Assembly: GCA_019636815.1 (NCBI GenBank)
Contig: JAHBWT010000005.1
Coordinates: 37,342-101,341 of the forward strand
Source: Nitrospira sp.
GTDB lineage: Bacteria > Nitrospirota > Nitrospiria > Nitrospirales > Nitrospiraceae
DNA length: 64,000 bases
Direction: 5' to 3'
In this document: positions 27,801-37,074 of the stretch, piece by piece
Position numbering within the stretch: position 1 is the stretch's first letter
Layout: each line of letters begins with the position of its first letter
Made by a program: the position numbers and the translations under genes
The notes under the pieces: generated by a model
The model's input: only the letters and a program-made list of their open reading frames with translations
The model's database searches: none
What the model was told of the DNA's origin: nothing

Positions 27801-30800
27801 CATCCGAACGGCCTTTAAGCGGGAGGTGTCACCGGCTGAGTTTTTCGAGATTCCCACCGTCGTCGGGTTGTCCCGGATTTTGAACAGACACGAGTCGGGA
27901 GAAATCTCGGCATCGGAGGCACCTTCTGTGGTGAGTCCTCGCGATCACGCTGCGGAGACGCCGCTCTCCTATGCGCAGGAGCGTTTGTGGTTTTTGGATC
28001 AATTGGAGGTGGGGAGTTCGTTCTATCACCTTTCGGCCGCATTGCACATTCACGGGTCTTTGAATACGGAAGCGGTCGTTTCGGCATTCGACCGGATCGT
28101 AAACCGGCATGAGATCCTGCGGACTGCCTTTACCGTTCGCGATGGTCGGCCTGTTCAAATCATTGAATCAAAGGGGTGTGTCCAAGTCACGATCCAAGAT
28201 CTGGGTGACGAGCAAGGTCAGGAGACGATTGTACGACTGGCGAAAGAAGAAGCGCGCAGACCGTTTCGATTGGACCAGAGTCCGCTCATGCGGATCACGT
28301 TGCTGAAGGTGCGTGATCAGGAGCATGTGTTGCTGATTACGATGCACCATATCATCTCGGATGGATGGTCTCTGGGCGTGCTGATGAGGGAGTTTGCGGC
28401 GTACTATGTAGGCTCCGTAGGGGATGATTCCGTCATCGTGCCGCCCCTGGCCATTCAATATGCCGACTATGCTCATTGGCAACGCCGATGGTATTCCGGC
28501 GAGGCCTTGAATCGGGCGTTGGATTATTGGAAGGCAAAACTGGAAGGGTGGAAGCCGACCTTGGCGCTTCCGACAGACCGTCCCAGGCCTGCCGTGCAAT
28601 CGTACAGAGGCACGACGTATCGGATGGCGTTGCCCCCTTCATTGACGGAATCTCTCAAGTCGCTCAGCCGCCGGAACGATACCACGTTGTTTACCACTTT
28701 GCTGACGGCGTTTCAGGTGCTGTTGTACCGGTACAGTGGGCAAGAAGATTTTTGTCTCGGCACGCCAATGGCGAACCGGCTTCGGGCGGAGATAGAACCG
28801 CTCATCGGATTTTTTGTCAATACGGTCGTGCTCCGATCCGATCTCTCCGGGGCTTCGTCGTTCCTCGACCTCCTCTCACGGGTCCGTGAGACCGTCCTTG
28901 GTGCGCAGTCCCACCAGGATATTCCATTCGAGAAGCTGGTCGAGGCGCTTCAACCAATCCGAGATCTCAGTTACAGCCCGATTTTCCAAGTCATGTTTTC
29001 ATTGGATCGGGATCACTTGCAAAGCGCGACGTTGCCGGGATTGGAGGTGAGCGAACTTCCGATCGAGACTCAGCACACGCGGTTCGATCTCACGCTCGAC
29101 ATGACGGAAAGCAACGGAGCCGTTTTCGGAGTGTGGGAATACAGCACCGACTTGTTCGACCACAGCACCATTGAACGGATGGCCGGACATTATCAACGAT
29201 TACTCGAATACATTGCGGTCGATCCCGCTCGTTCTCTCCTCGAGTTGCCTCTGTTGACCGAACGTGAGCGGCAGAGAGCGCTGGTTGAGTGGAACGCGAC
29301 GGAGTGCAATGACCTGCCTAGTTGTTGCCTACACCAGTTAGTTGAAGAGCAGGCGCACCAAACGCCGGACGCAATTGCCATACGGTTTCTTGATCAGACG
29401 GTGACCTATCAGGACATGGACGAACGGGCCGACGTGCTCGCCGGCTCGTTGCGGGCGATGGGGGTGGGACCGGACGTGATGGTGGGACTCTGCGTGGAAC
29501 GGTCCCCGGCGATGATCATCGGCATGCTGGGCATTCTCAAGGCAGGGGCTGCGTATGTGCCGATCGATCCGGAGTATCCGGAAGCGCGGATCGCGTTGAT
29601 GGTGAACGATGCCGGCATGAAGGTGCTCCTGGCCCAGCAGCACCTGCTCGGAGCCCTGCCGCATTCTCACGCGTCGGTACTCTGCGTGGACCACCATGGC
29701 AGGCTTCTATCAGAGAAGCTTCCAAGGTTGAACGGGCAGGCGGGGTGGCCTGATCAGCTGGCCTATGTCATCTATACATCGGGGTCCTCTGGACGGCCCA
29801 AGGGAGTGGCGGTCTCTCACCGGAACGCCGTCAATTTTTTGCATGCCATGCGCGAGCCGCTGTCGTTCGACGCGCGAGATGCCGTGTTGGCGGTCACGTC
29901 GCTCTCCTTTGACATTGCGGTCTTGGAGCTGTTCCTCCCGTTGACGGCGGGGGCCACGATCGTGCTGGCCGACCGGGAAACAAGCCATGACGGAGAAAAA
30001 CTCCTCGCGCTCTTGAACAGCAGCCGTGCCACGGTGATGCAGGCGACACCCGCCACCTGGCGGATGCTTTTGCAGGCCGGATGGACCGGTACGGAACGGC
30101 TGAAAATTCTCTGTGGCGGAGAAGCGCTCTCGCTCGACCTGACCGATCGATTATTGAAGCTTGGCCAGGAACTGTGGAACTTGTATGGCCCCACTGAAAC
30201 GACGGTCTGGTCGGCCGCTTGTCAGGTACTCAGTGCGGTCCCGCCGATTCTGATCGGCCGGCCGATTGCGAATACGGAAATCTATATCGTCGATGCCGGT
30301 CTCCAACCGGTGCCGGTCGGCGTGGCAGGAGAAATTTATATTGGTGGAGTCGGAGTGGCAAGAGGTTACTGGAACAGGCCGGACCTCACCGGTGAACGCT
30401 TTATACCCGACCCCTTCGCCCGTCGATCGGGACGGCGGTTGTATCGGACAGGGGATCTCGGCCGGTGGAGGCCGGATGGGACCATCGAGTGCCTGGGCCG
30501 CATCGATTATCAAGTCAAGGTGCGCGGATATCGTATCGAGCCAGGTGAAATCGAGTCGCGTCTGGTCGAGCATCCTCAGATCATCCAGGCGGTGGTCACG
30601 GTGCACGATGACGGCCTCGGGGAAAAGCGATTGGTCGGGTATGTCGTCTCCACAGAGCCGGTGGCCTCTGGAGAACTGCGTGACTTTCTCCGAGACCGGC
30701 TGCCCGAGTATATGGTGCCATCCATCTATCTGTTGCTTGACCAGTTCCCGCTCACACCCAACGGAAAAATCGATAGGAACGCGCTCCCTCCTCCGGATGA

Positions 30801-33800
30801 TGTGAACCAATCCAGCCGACGGTATGAAGCCCCGCGTACAGCAACCGAAGCGACGTTAGCGGAAATTTGGCGTGCGGTGCTGGGAGTCGAGCAAGTCGGC
30901 ATCCATGATAATTTTTTCGAATTGGGTGGTGATTCGATCCTCAGCATTCAGGTCGTTTCACGAGTCCGGCAACGGGGGATCAGCATCACGCCGCGGCAAT
31001 TGTTTCAGCAGCAAACCATTGCCGAATTGGCCGGCGTGGTGAGCCAGATGCCGCAGTCGTCCGCCGAAGACAGCGCAGACACCGACGAATTCGTGTTGAC
31101 GCCGATTCAGCAGTGGTATTTCGACCTTGGTGCCCCGAATGTTCACCAATGGAATCAGTCGTTGCTGTTGGATTTGAAGCGGCCGCTCGATCCCTCAATC
31201 GTGACCCAGGTGATGGACCATCTGATGGTTCATCACGATGCCTTGCGTTTGCGCTTCGAGCAACGGGACGGCTGCTGGACGCAACGGTACGCGGAAAAAT
31301 CGGATCAATCGATTGTACACGTCGTCGATCTGTCGTCCATTTCGGCGGCAGGCCAGCGGGTCGCCCTGAATTGGGAAATCGATAGCTGGGAGACCAGCCT
31401 CAACATCATCGATGGCCCGCAGTTGCGCGTGGTGTATTTGAAGATGGGGGAAACCCAGCCCGACAAATTGCTCTTGATCATCCATCACCTCGTCACGGAT
31501 GGCATTTCCTGGCGGATTCTGATGGAAGACTTCCATCGAGCCTACGCGCAAATTGTTGCGAAGGAACCGGTCACGCTGCCGACCAAAAGCACGTCGTATG
31601 CCCGGTGGGCCAGGCGACTGTTAGATTATGCTCAATCGAAAGCACTGAATGGAGAAGTCGCGTACTGGCTTGATCCCGCCCGTCTTCAGGTGGCGCCCAT
31701 TCCGGTCGACTTTCCGGCGGGTGACCGAAGAGAACTCTCTTCCGAGACGATCCATTTCTGGCTTGGTGAAGCGGAAACCCATGCGTTACTGCACGAGGTG
31801 CCGTCGGCGCATCGCACGCAGATCAATGATCTGCTCTTGACGTCATTGGTACGCACCCTCGCTGGATGGAGCAATCGTCAAGAGCTACTGATTGATCTTG
31901 AGGGCCACGGACGAGAAGACCTGTTCTCGGATCTCGATCTGTCCCGGACCATCGGTTGGTTCGCGGGAGTGTCTCCCATCCTGTTGTCCTATTCGACTGA
32001 TGAGACGTTGGTCGGTTCCCTGAAATCGATCAAAGAACAGTTACGCCGCTTTCCCCAAGGAGGCATCGGCTACGGATTGTTACGGTACTTGAGTCCGTCC
32101 GACAGCATCCGCGAACGCCTTACTGCCTATCCACCTTCTCAGATCCGCTTCAATTATTTGGGACAGATGGATCATGTGTTGCGAGACGATTCGCCGTTTG
32201 TGCCGTCGATTGATGCTGCCGGAATCGATCGCGACCCCCAAGCTGTACTTCCCTACGAACTCGATATCAACAGTGACATCTTAAGGAAGCGGCTGCATAT
32301 GTCATGGACCTATAGCAGCTGGCGGTACAATCGCCAGACGGTCGAGCTGTTGGGCAGGACGTATCTCAATATTTTGACACAATTAATTCGTCATTGTCTT
32401 GAACCGGGTGTTGAAAGCTATACCCCTTCTGATTTTCCGCTCAGCGGGCTTGATCAATCAGGAATCGACCACCTTCTTGCTGGTACACGACGAGATATTG
32501 AAGATGTGTATCCACTGACCGGGCTACAGCGGGGCATGTTATTTCACAGCCTAGAGAAACCCGAGGATGGTCTCTATATCGAACAACTCCACTGCACTCT
32601 GGTAGGAGCATGTGATCCTTTCCTCTTACGACAGGCTCTCCAGGAAACCATTAACAGACATCCTTCGCTTCGGACTTCGTTTCTATGGGAAGGATTACAA
32701 GAACCGCTACAGGTCGTCCATACCAGGGTATCTATGCCAATCAAACTGGAAGATTGGCGAGACAATAGTCTAGACGTTCAACGAGAAAGATTTTGCGATC
32801 TCTTGCAAGATTATCGATCTCTTAGATTTGACTTGAGCACGGCACCGCTTATCCGGGTCGGAATTGTTCGATTGTCTGAGAACGAGACCCGTTTCGTATG
32901 GGCGCATCATCATCTCTTGATGGATGGATGGTGTGTGGCGCTTATCTTACGAGAAGTGTTCGATCGATATGCATCCTTACAGGGTGGAGCTTCTACGGTC
33001 GTCGTGCCAGCCCAGCCATATCGTCATTATATTGCCTGGCTGCGGAAGCAAGATGGTGCTCCTGCCGAAGCACATTGGCGGGCGACGCTTGCCGGATTTA
33101 AGGCCCCAACTCCGTTGTTTGCAACCCGCCGAGACAGTGTTGCTCAGTCGGGTGAGGCAAGACAATACGGCAAGTTATCAAAGCAACTGTCAGAGGAATT
33201 GTCTATAGCACTTACAGCGTTTACTCAGAAGCATAAAGTTACGCTCAACACGGTCATGCAGGGTGCTTGGGCATTACTCTTGAGTCGCTATAGCGGTGAA
33301 TCGGATGTGTTATTCGGTGTCACCGTATCAGGACGACCTGCGGATCTTGCTGGAGTCGAGACGATTATAGGTCTTTTCCTGAACACCTTACCGCTGCGCG
33401 TACGGATCTCTCCGAGTCTTTCTGCCAAGACATGGCTTAAGCAATTAATGGAACAAAATATCGCTATGCGGGAATTCGAACATGCCTCTCTCACGCAGAT
33501 CCAGCGGTGGAGCGACATGCCCAAAGGCCAATCGCTATTTGAAAGTCTGTTTGTATTTGAAAATTATCCCATGGGCCGAGGATTTGCTGGTGCCCATGGA
33601 GGTTTGACCGTTGCAGATGTAATCGTTGAAAACAAGACGCACTACCCGTTGATGGTGAACGTCGGACTAGAACCTTTAACCTTGCGGGTCACATATGATC
33701 GTTGCCGGTTTGAAGAAGATTTGATTATTCGGATGGTACGACGCTTTGAGAACCTGTTGCATGATCTTACGCGGTCTCCGGATCAAGCCTTGTCCACTCT

Positions 33801-36800
33801 GTCGATGCTCTCAGCAGCAGAACGGAATCAGCTGTTGGTGGATTGGAATCGGACAGAGGCCAATTTTCCGCACGAAGGGGGAATTCAACAACTATTTGAA
33901 AGGCAGGTGGTAAAAAATCCCGATGCCATAGCAGTGAGTTTTGAAAAACAGGCGCTGACATATCGAGAGTTGAACCAACGAGCAAATCAACTTGCCCATT
34001 TCCTTCGACGGAACGGAGTAGGACCAGATGTCTTGATTGGTATCTGTATGGAGCGCTCATTGGAGATGATCGTCGCAGTGATAGGCATTCTGAAAGCTGG
34101 CGGAGCCTATGTCCCGATTGATCCTGGGTATCCTGCAGCCCGGATTGCTTTCCTGTTTCAGGATTCTCAAGCGGCATTGATTCTGACTCAAGAACGGCTC
34201 ATTTCGAGTATCCCAGCTCATGAAGGAGGGAAGCTCGTCTGTCTCGATCGCGATTGGCCGAGTGTCGTGGAGTATCCGATTAATAATCCCTCAAGTATCA
34301 ATCGATCGGATAATACTGCCTATGTGATCTATACCTCCGGCTCGACGGGGGTTCCCAAAGGTGTGATGGTCCCACATGCCGGACTGATCAATTACTTGCA
34401 GTGGTGTACTCAAACCTATCGCGTCGTAGAAGGTCATGGAAGCCCTGTTCATTCCTCACTAAGTTTCGATTTGACAGTAACAAGTCTCTGGTCGCCGTTG
34501 TTGGTGGGACGTGCTGTGCATTTGCTTTCCGAGCGAGATGGGCCTGAAGGGTTGGGAGTCGCCCTGCAGGAGCAGCGGGACTGGAGCCTTGTCAAACTGA
34601 CGCCGGCCCATCTCAAATTGATTCCTGGTCTAGTATCAGCCAACGAAGTCGCCGGACGTACCAAGGCCTTCATCATTGGGGGAGAGGCATTATTAGGGGA
34701 AGATCTGGCGTTTTGGACTCGCCATGCCTCCAGTACCCGCTTAATCAACGAGTATGGGCCTACTGAGACTGTCGTGGGGTGTTGTGTGTACGAGGTTTCA
34801 CCAGGAACATTTCCGTCGGGTGGCGTTCCAATTGGTCGACCTATTGCCAACACGTGTCTTTATGTGTTGGATGAACATCTGGAGCCTGTTCCGGTAGGTG
34901 TGTCAGGAGAGCTGTACATCGGCGGGGCCGGGGTGGCTCGAGGCTATCTTAACCGACCAAGTGTCACGGCGGAACGATTCCTACCTCATCCCTTCAGTGA
35001 CCGACCAGGTGAGCGTCTGTATCGGACGGGCGATGTGGTTAAGTATCTGCCTGATGGAAACCTATTTTACCTGGGCCGGACTGATTATCAGGTCAAACTT
35101 CGTGGTTATCGGATCGAGCTAGGCGAGATCGAAGCGGTACTATGCCAACAACCAGATGTGCAAGACGGGGTGGTATTGCTTCGAGAAGATCAGCCGGGAG
35201 AAAAGCGGCTGGTGGCCTATGTCGTGGCATCCGCCACTGGCATCCTAAGCGAGGAGTTGCTACGCGAGGCGTTGCAGAAGCACCTACCCGAACACATGCT
35301 GCCTGCAACATATGTTTTCCTCGACCAGCTTCCCCTCACGTCTAATGGCAAAGTCGATAAACTTGCACTCCCTGTCCCTGGCACGAGTAATCAAGCAAGT
35401 CCCGAGTACGAAGACCCTCGGACGACGAGGGAAAAGTTGTTGGCTGAGATTTGGGCTGAAGTGTTAGGTGTAGAACGTGTGGGAATCCATGACAACTTCT
35501 TTGGTCTGGGCGGCGATTCTATCCTTGGCATTCAAACAGCGTTCAAGGCCCGTCAGAAGGGGATTGTGTTTACGCCAAGACACCTCTTTCAACATCAGAC
35601 GATCGCTGCCCTGAGCGAAGTGGCCACATCAACTGAGTTCTCCTTCCATGACGGACAAGTCCTGGCGCAGGGTAACATGCCGTTGACGCCGATACAGCAG
35701 CGATTTTTTGAGCAGGCGTTGCACAATCCTCATCAGCACACCCAGGCAGTTCTGTTAGAGCTCAAGCCAGGAATAGAAGCAACACTCTTAGAAAAGGCCA
35801 TCGCTGTGGTGGTGGGGCATCATGATGCATTCCGATTGCGTTTCAACAAAGACAGCGGAATCTGGCAGCAAGTGTATCAAATGAAGGTTTTCCCACCAAA
35901 GTTACACCATGTTGATCTGACGTCGATCTCACTCAGTGAGCTGCCGGATGCGTTGGAGGCTTCTACAACTGAACATCAGGCCAATATTCATGTGACGGAA
36001 GGGCCGTTGTTCCAGGCAGTCCTCTTCGATGTAGACAAAGGCCAATCCCCTCGTCTGTTGATCGTAGTGCACCAGTTGATTGTGGATAGCATGTCATGGC
36101 GGATATTGCTGGAGGATCTAACAAATGCCTATCAGGCTCTCGCCGTGGAACGGCCGATCGTTTTTCCTGCCAAGACCGCCTCCTTCAAAAAATGGTCGGA
36201 ATGGTTGAATGATTTAAGTGGGGAGGAAACCTCTCAACAAGAACTGGACTATTGGCTGACACCCATTCGCAAACAGGTAAAGCCTCTACCTGTAGACGGT
36301 CTCACGGCGGAATCAAATGAGATAACGACAGAAAGTGTAGTGGTGTCATTAACTGAGGAAGAAACGCAGCTATTGTTGCAAGACGTATCATTGAGACGTC
36401 GAACGCCCGTCAATGACGTCCTGTTGGCAGGACTAGTGCAGGTGCTGGCTCGGTGGAACAACGATTCGGTGGTCCTAATCGATGTGGAAGGACAGGGTCG
36501 AGAGGATATTTGTTCTGGAATTAATCTGTCTCGAACCATTGGGTGGTTCACGTCGATGTTTCCCGTTGCCGTGCAAATTCCACGAGACGCGACTCCACTA
36601 GAAGCACTCACCAGGTTACAAGAGGAGTTGCAACGGCTTCCTAGAAAAGGGTGTGGGTATGGACTTCTCCGATATCTGAACTCGGATCATGACGTGAGAA
36701 AACGACTGGAGCTGTTACCATCGCCTCAAGTCAGATTCAAGTATTGGTGGCCCGATGCTGAAGTGGAGCTTATCAACTCACTGTTTGATGCAGTTCACCA

Positions 36801-37068
36801 TGTTCCTAACAGCAAGAATGACTCACCTTATGCCTTTGATCTAATGGCCCACCTGTCAAACAAACGCATGAATATTGTGTGGCGCTATAACTCCACTCGT
36901 TATCGACACGATACGATTCGCACCTTGACTCATTTGTACATTGAGGCACTGAAGGTATTGATAGACCACCGTTTGTTAATAAATGCCAGGGAGTACGTTC
37001 CGGAAGATTTCCCTGATGTTGATATTGATCAAGAAACATTGGGTCGAGTTTTTGAAGAGATGGGCTGA
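24844..37068 (+). CDS. hybrid PKS-NRPS: KS-AT-ACP-C-A(Gly)-PCP-E-C-A(Asn)-PCP-E*
   Basis: A 4074-residue protein; ATG at 24844 is preferred to an upstream GTG overlapping the previous gene. PKS module: KS (Cys188 in TACSTS, HGTGTP, NIGHLD), AT (GHSIGE near 635, HAFH, so malonyl-CoA), ACP (Ser977), no ketoreductase. Module 2: C (HHIISDG near 1168), A with code DILQLGLVWK (Gly), PCP Ser2031, E with intact HHLVTDG near 2214 and EGHGRED. Module 3: D-Cys-L type C (about 2549-2990, HHLLMDG), A with code DLTKIGEVGK (Asn), PCP Ser3559, and an E-like domain (about 3612-4060). In that domain HHxxxDG reads HQLIVDS, EGHGRED reads EGQGRED and FNYLGQ reads FKYWWPD, so it is probably inactive. The A/T content rises from about 32,450 onward. 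Confidence 0.93.
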   Translation: MKDPHNSLKSSDVRDGLDIAIVGMAGRFPGAKNIAEFWNNVRGGVESLSVLDDKDLVNAGVPESLLRDPNYVRRRGIMEGIDLFDAGFFGITPREAELMDPQQRLFLECAWETLEHAGYDPEQFNGPVGVYAGSSSSGYLFNLFPRGVLLQSAADMAAILGVEKDSLATRVSYKLNLEGPSLAVQTACSTSLVAVHLACQGLLAGECDMALAGGISITVPQTVGYLYQKGGIASPDGHCRAFDAQAQGTVGGSGVGLVLLRRLQDAQDDGDHILAVIRGSAINNDGARKVGYTAPRVEGQVKVIRAAQIAAEVDPRSIGYIEAHGTGTPMGDPIELAALTQAFRAQTDQNNFCAIGSVKTNIGHLDAAAGVVGLIKTVLALSHKQIPPSLHFTKPNPEIEFSATPFFVNTVLREWTRNGTPRRAGVSSFGLGGTNAHVVLEEAPPQNRTASSRPWHLLPLSARSASALDIATARLRDQLAQNEHEAIADIAYTLQVGRRHFPYRRILWCRDRQDASRILAGQEPSRLLTSQPVPSNRPVAFLFPGQGAQHVDMASELYREEPRFKEEVDRCIEVVRPLLGCEVREILYPERGAAEAMSARLNQTSLTQPVLFMIEYALAKLWMAWGVKPEAMIGHSIGEYVAACLSGVFSLEEALRLVAERGRLIQSLPAGSMLAVVLSEREVAEFQGRCSLAAVNGPRLSVLSGTPDEIDAAGANLAEKGIAFRRLHVSHAFHSSMMNPILQAFKQVLDQVTFGTPTIPFLSNVSGRWMSTAEATDPNYWVRHLRQTVRFSAGLQELMNQSNRILLEVGPGDTLSVLARRQFTERAASDPNTNDMPILSSLPHPHKGQPGQAHLWESLGKIWLAGAAVDWSEIHRGERRGRVPLPTYPFERQRYWVEAERDRSWSPSSGGEAVDSVQTVPPIVSRPNQGHERPVLTTPYCAPQNDVERQLVTIWQELLRIDHIGIHDSFFELGGESLVAVQLLSHIRTAFKREVSPAEFFEIPTVVGLSRILNRHESGEISASEAPSVVSPRDHAAETPLSYAQERLWFLDQLEVGSSFYHLSAALHIHGSLNTEAVVSAFDRIVNRHEILRTAFTVRDGRPVQIIESKGCVQVTIQDLGDEQGQETIVRLAKEEARRPFRLDQSPLMRITLLKVRDQEHVLLITMHHIISDGWSLGVLMREFAAYYVGSVGDDSVIVPPLAIQYADYAHWQRRWYSGEALNRALDYWKAKLEGWKPTLALPTDRPRPAVQSYRGTTYRMALPPSLTESLKSLSRRNDTTLFTTLLTAFQVLLYRYSGQEDFCLGTPMANRLRAEIEPLIGFFVNTVVLRSDLSGASSFLDLLSRVRETVLGAQSHQDIPFEKLVEALQPIRDLSYSPIFQVMFSLDRDHLQSATLPGLEVSELPIETQHTRFDLTLDMTESNGAVFGVWEYSTDLFDHSTIERMAGHYQRLLEYIAVDPARSLLELPLLTERERQRALVEWNATECNDLPSCCLHQLVEEQAHQTPDAIAIRFLDQTVTYQDMDERADVLAGSLRAMGVGPDVMVGLCVERSPAMIIGMLGILKAGAAYVPIDPEYPEARIALMVNDAGMKVLLAQQHLLGALPHSHASVLCVDHHGRLLSEKLPRLNGQAGWPDQLAYVIYTSGSSGRPKGVAVSHRNAVNFLHAMREPLSFDARDAVLAVTSLSFDIAVLELFLPLTAGATIVLADRETSHDGEKLLALLNSSRATVMQATPATWRMLLQAGWTGTERLKILCGGEALSLDLTDRLLKLGQELWNLYGPTETTVWSAACQVLSAVPPILIGRPIANTEIYIVDAGLQPVPVGVAGEIYIGGVGVARGYWNRPDLTGERFIPDPFARRSGRRLYRTGDLGRWRPDGTIECLGRIDYQVKVRGYRIEPGEIESRLVEHPQIIQAVVTVHDDGLGEKRLVGYVVSTEPVASGELRDFLRDRLPEYMVPSIYLLLDQFPLTPNGKIDRNALPPPDDVNQSSRRYEAPRTATEATLAEIWRAVLGVEQVGIHDNFFELGGDSILSIQVVSRVRQRGISITPRQLFQQQTIAELAGVVSQMPQSSAEDSADTDEFVLTPIQQWYFDLGAPNVHQWNQSLLLDLKRPLDPSIVTQVMDHLMVHHDALRLRFEQRDGCWTQRYAEKSDQSIVHVVDLSSISAAGQRVALNWEIDSWETSLNIIDGPQLRVVYLKMGETQPDKLLLIIHHLVTDGISWRILMEDFHRAYAQIVAKEPVTLPTKSTSYARWARRLLDYAQSKALNGEVAYWLDPARLQVAPIPVDFPAGDRRELSSETIHFWLGEAETHALLHEVPSAHRTQINDLLLTSLVRTLAGWSNRQELLIDLEGHGREDLFSDLDLSRTIGWFAGVSPILLSYSTDETLVGSLKSIKEQLRRFPQGGIGYGLLRYLSPSDSIRERLTAYPPSQIRFNYLGQMDHVLRDDSPFVPSIDAAGIDRDPQAVLPYELDINSDILRKRLHMSWTYSSWRYNRQTVELLGRTYLNILTQLIRHCLEPGVESYTPSDFPLSGLDQSGIDHLLAGTRRDIEDVYPLTGLQRGMLFHSLEKPEDGLYIEQLHCTLVGACDPFLLRQALQETINRHPSLRTSFLWEGLQEPLQVVHTRVSMPIKLEDWRDNSLDVQRERFCDLLQDYRSLRFDLSTAPLIRVGIVRLSENETRFVWAHHHLLMDGWCVALILREVFDRYASLQGGASTVVVPAQPYRHYIAWLRKQDGAPAEAHWRATLAGFKAPTPLFATRRDSVAQSGEARQYGKLSKQLSEELSIALTAFTQKHKVTLNTVMQGAWALLLSRYSGESDVLFGVTVSGRPADLAGVETIIGLFLNTLPLRVRISPSLSAKTWLKQLMEQNIAMREFEHASLTQIQRWSDMPKGQSLFESLFVFENYPMGRGFAGAHGGLTVADVIVENKTHYPLMVNVGLEPLTLRVTYDRCRFEEDLIIRMVRRFENLLHDLTRSPDQALSTLSMLSAAERNQLLVDWNRTEANFPHEGGIQQLFERQVVKNPDAIAVSFEKQALTYRELNQRANQLAHFLRRNGVGPDVLIGICMERSLEMIVAVIGILKAGGAYVPIDPGYPAARIAFLFQDSQAALILTQERLISSIPAHEGGKLVCLDRDWPSVVEYPINNPSSINRSDNTAYVIYTSGSTGVPKGVMVPHAGLINYLQWCTQTYRVVEGHGSPVHSSLSFDLTVTSLWSPLLVGRAVHLLSERDGPEGLGVALQEQRDWSLVKLTPAHLKLIPGLVSANEVAGRTKAFIIGGEALLGEDLAFWTRHASSTRLINEYGPTETVVGCCVYEVSPGTFPSGGVPIGRPIANTCLYVLDEHLEPVPVGVSGELYIGGAGVARGYLNRPSVTAERFLPHPFSDRPGERLYRTGDVVKYLPDGNLFYLGRTDYQVKLRGYRIELGEIEAVLCQQPDVQDGVVLLREDQPGEKRLVAYVVASATGILSEELLREALQKHLPEHMLPATYVFLDQLPLTSNGKVDKLALPVPGTSNQASPEYEDPRTTREKLLAEIWAEVLGVERVGIHDNFFGLGGDSILGIQTAFKARQKGIVFTPRHLFQHQTIAALSEVATSTEFSFHDGQVLAQGNMPLTPIQQRFFEQALHNPHQHTQAVLLELKPGIEATLLEKAIAVVVGHHDAFRLRFNKDSGIWQQVYQMKVFPPKLHHVDLTSISLSELPDALEASTTEHQANIHVTEGPLFQAVLFDVDKGQSPRLLIVVHQLIVDSMSWRILLEDLTNAYQALAVERPIVFPAKTASFKKWSEWLNDLSGEETSQQELDYWLTPIRKQVKPLPVDGLTAESNEITTESVVVSLTEEETQLLLQDVSLRRRTPVNDVLLAGLVQVLARWNNDSVVLIDVEGQGREDICSGINLSRTIGWFTSMFPVAVQIPRDATPLEALTRLQEELQRLPRKGCGYGLLRYLNSDHDVRKRLELLPSPQVRFKYWWPDAEVELINSLFDAVHHVPNSKNDSPYAFDLMAHLSNKRMNIVWRYNSTRYRHDTIRTLTHLYIEALKVLIDHRLLINAREYVPEDFPDVDIDQETLGRVFEEMG

Positions 37069-37074
37069 GTCATC

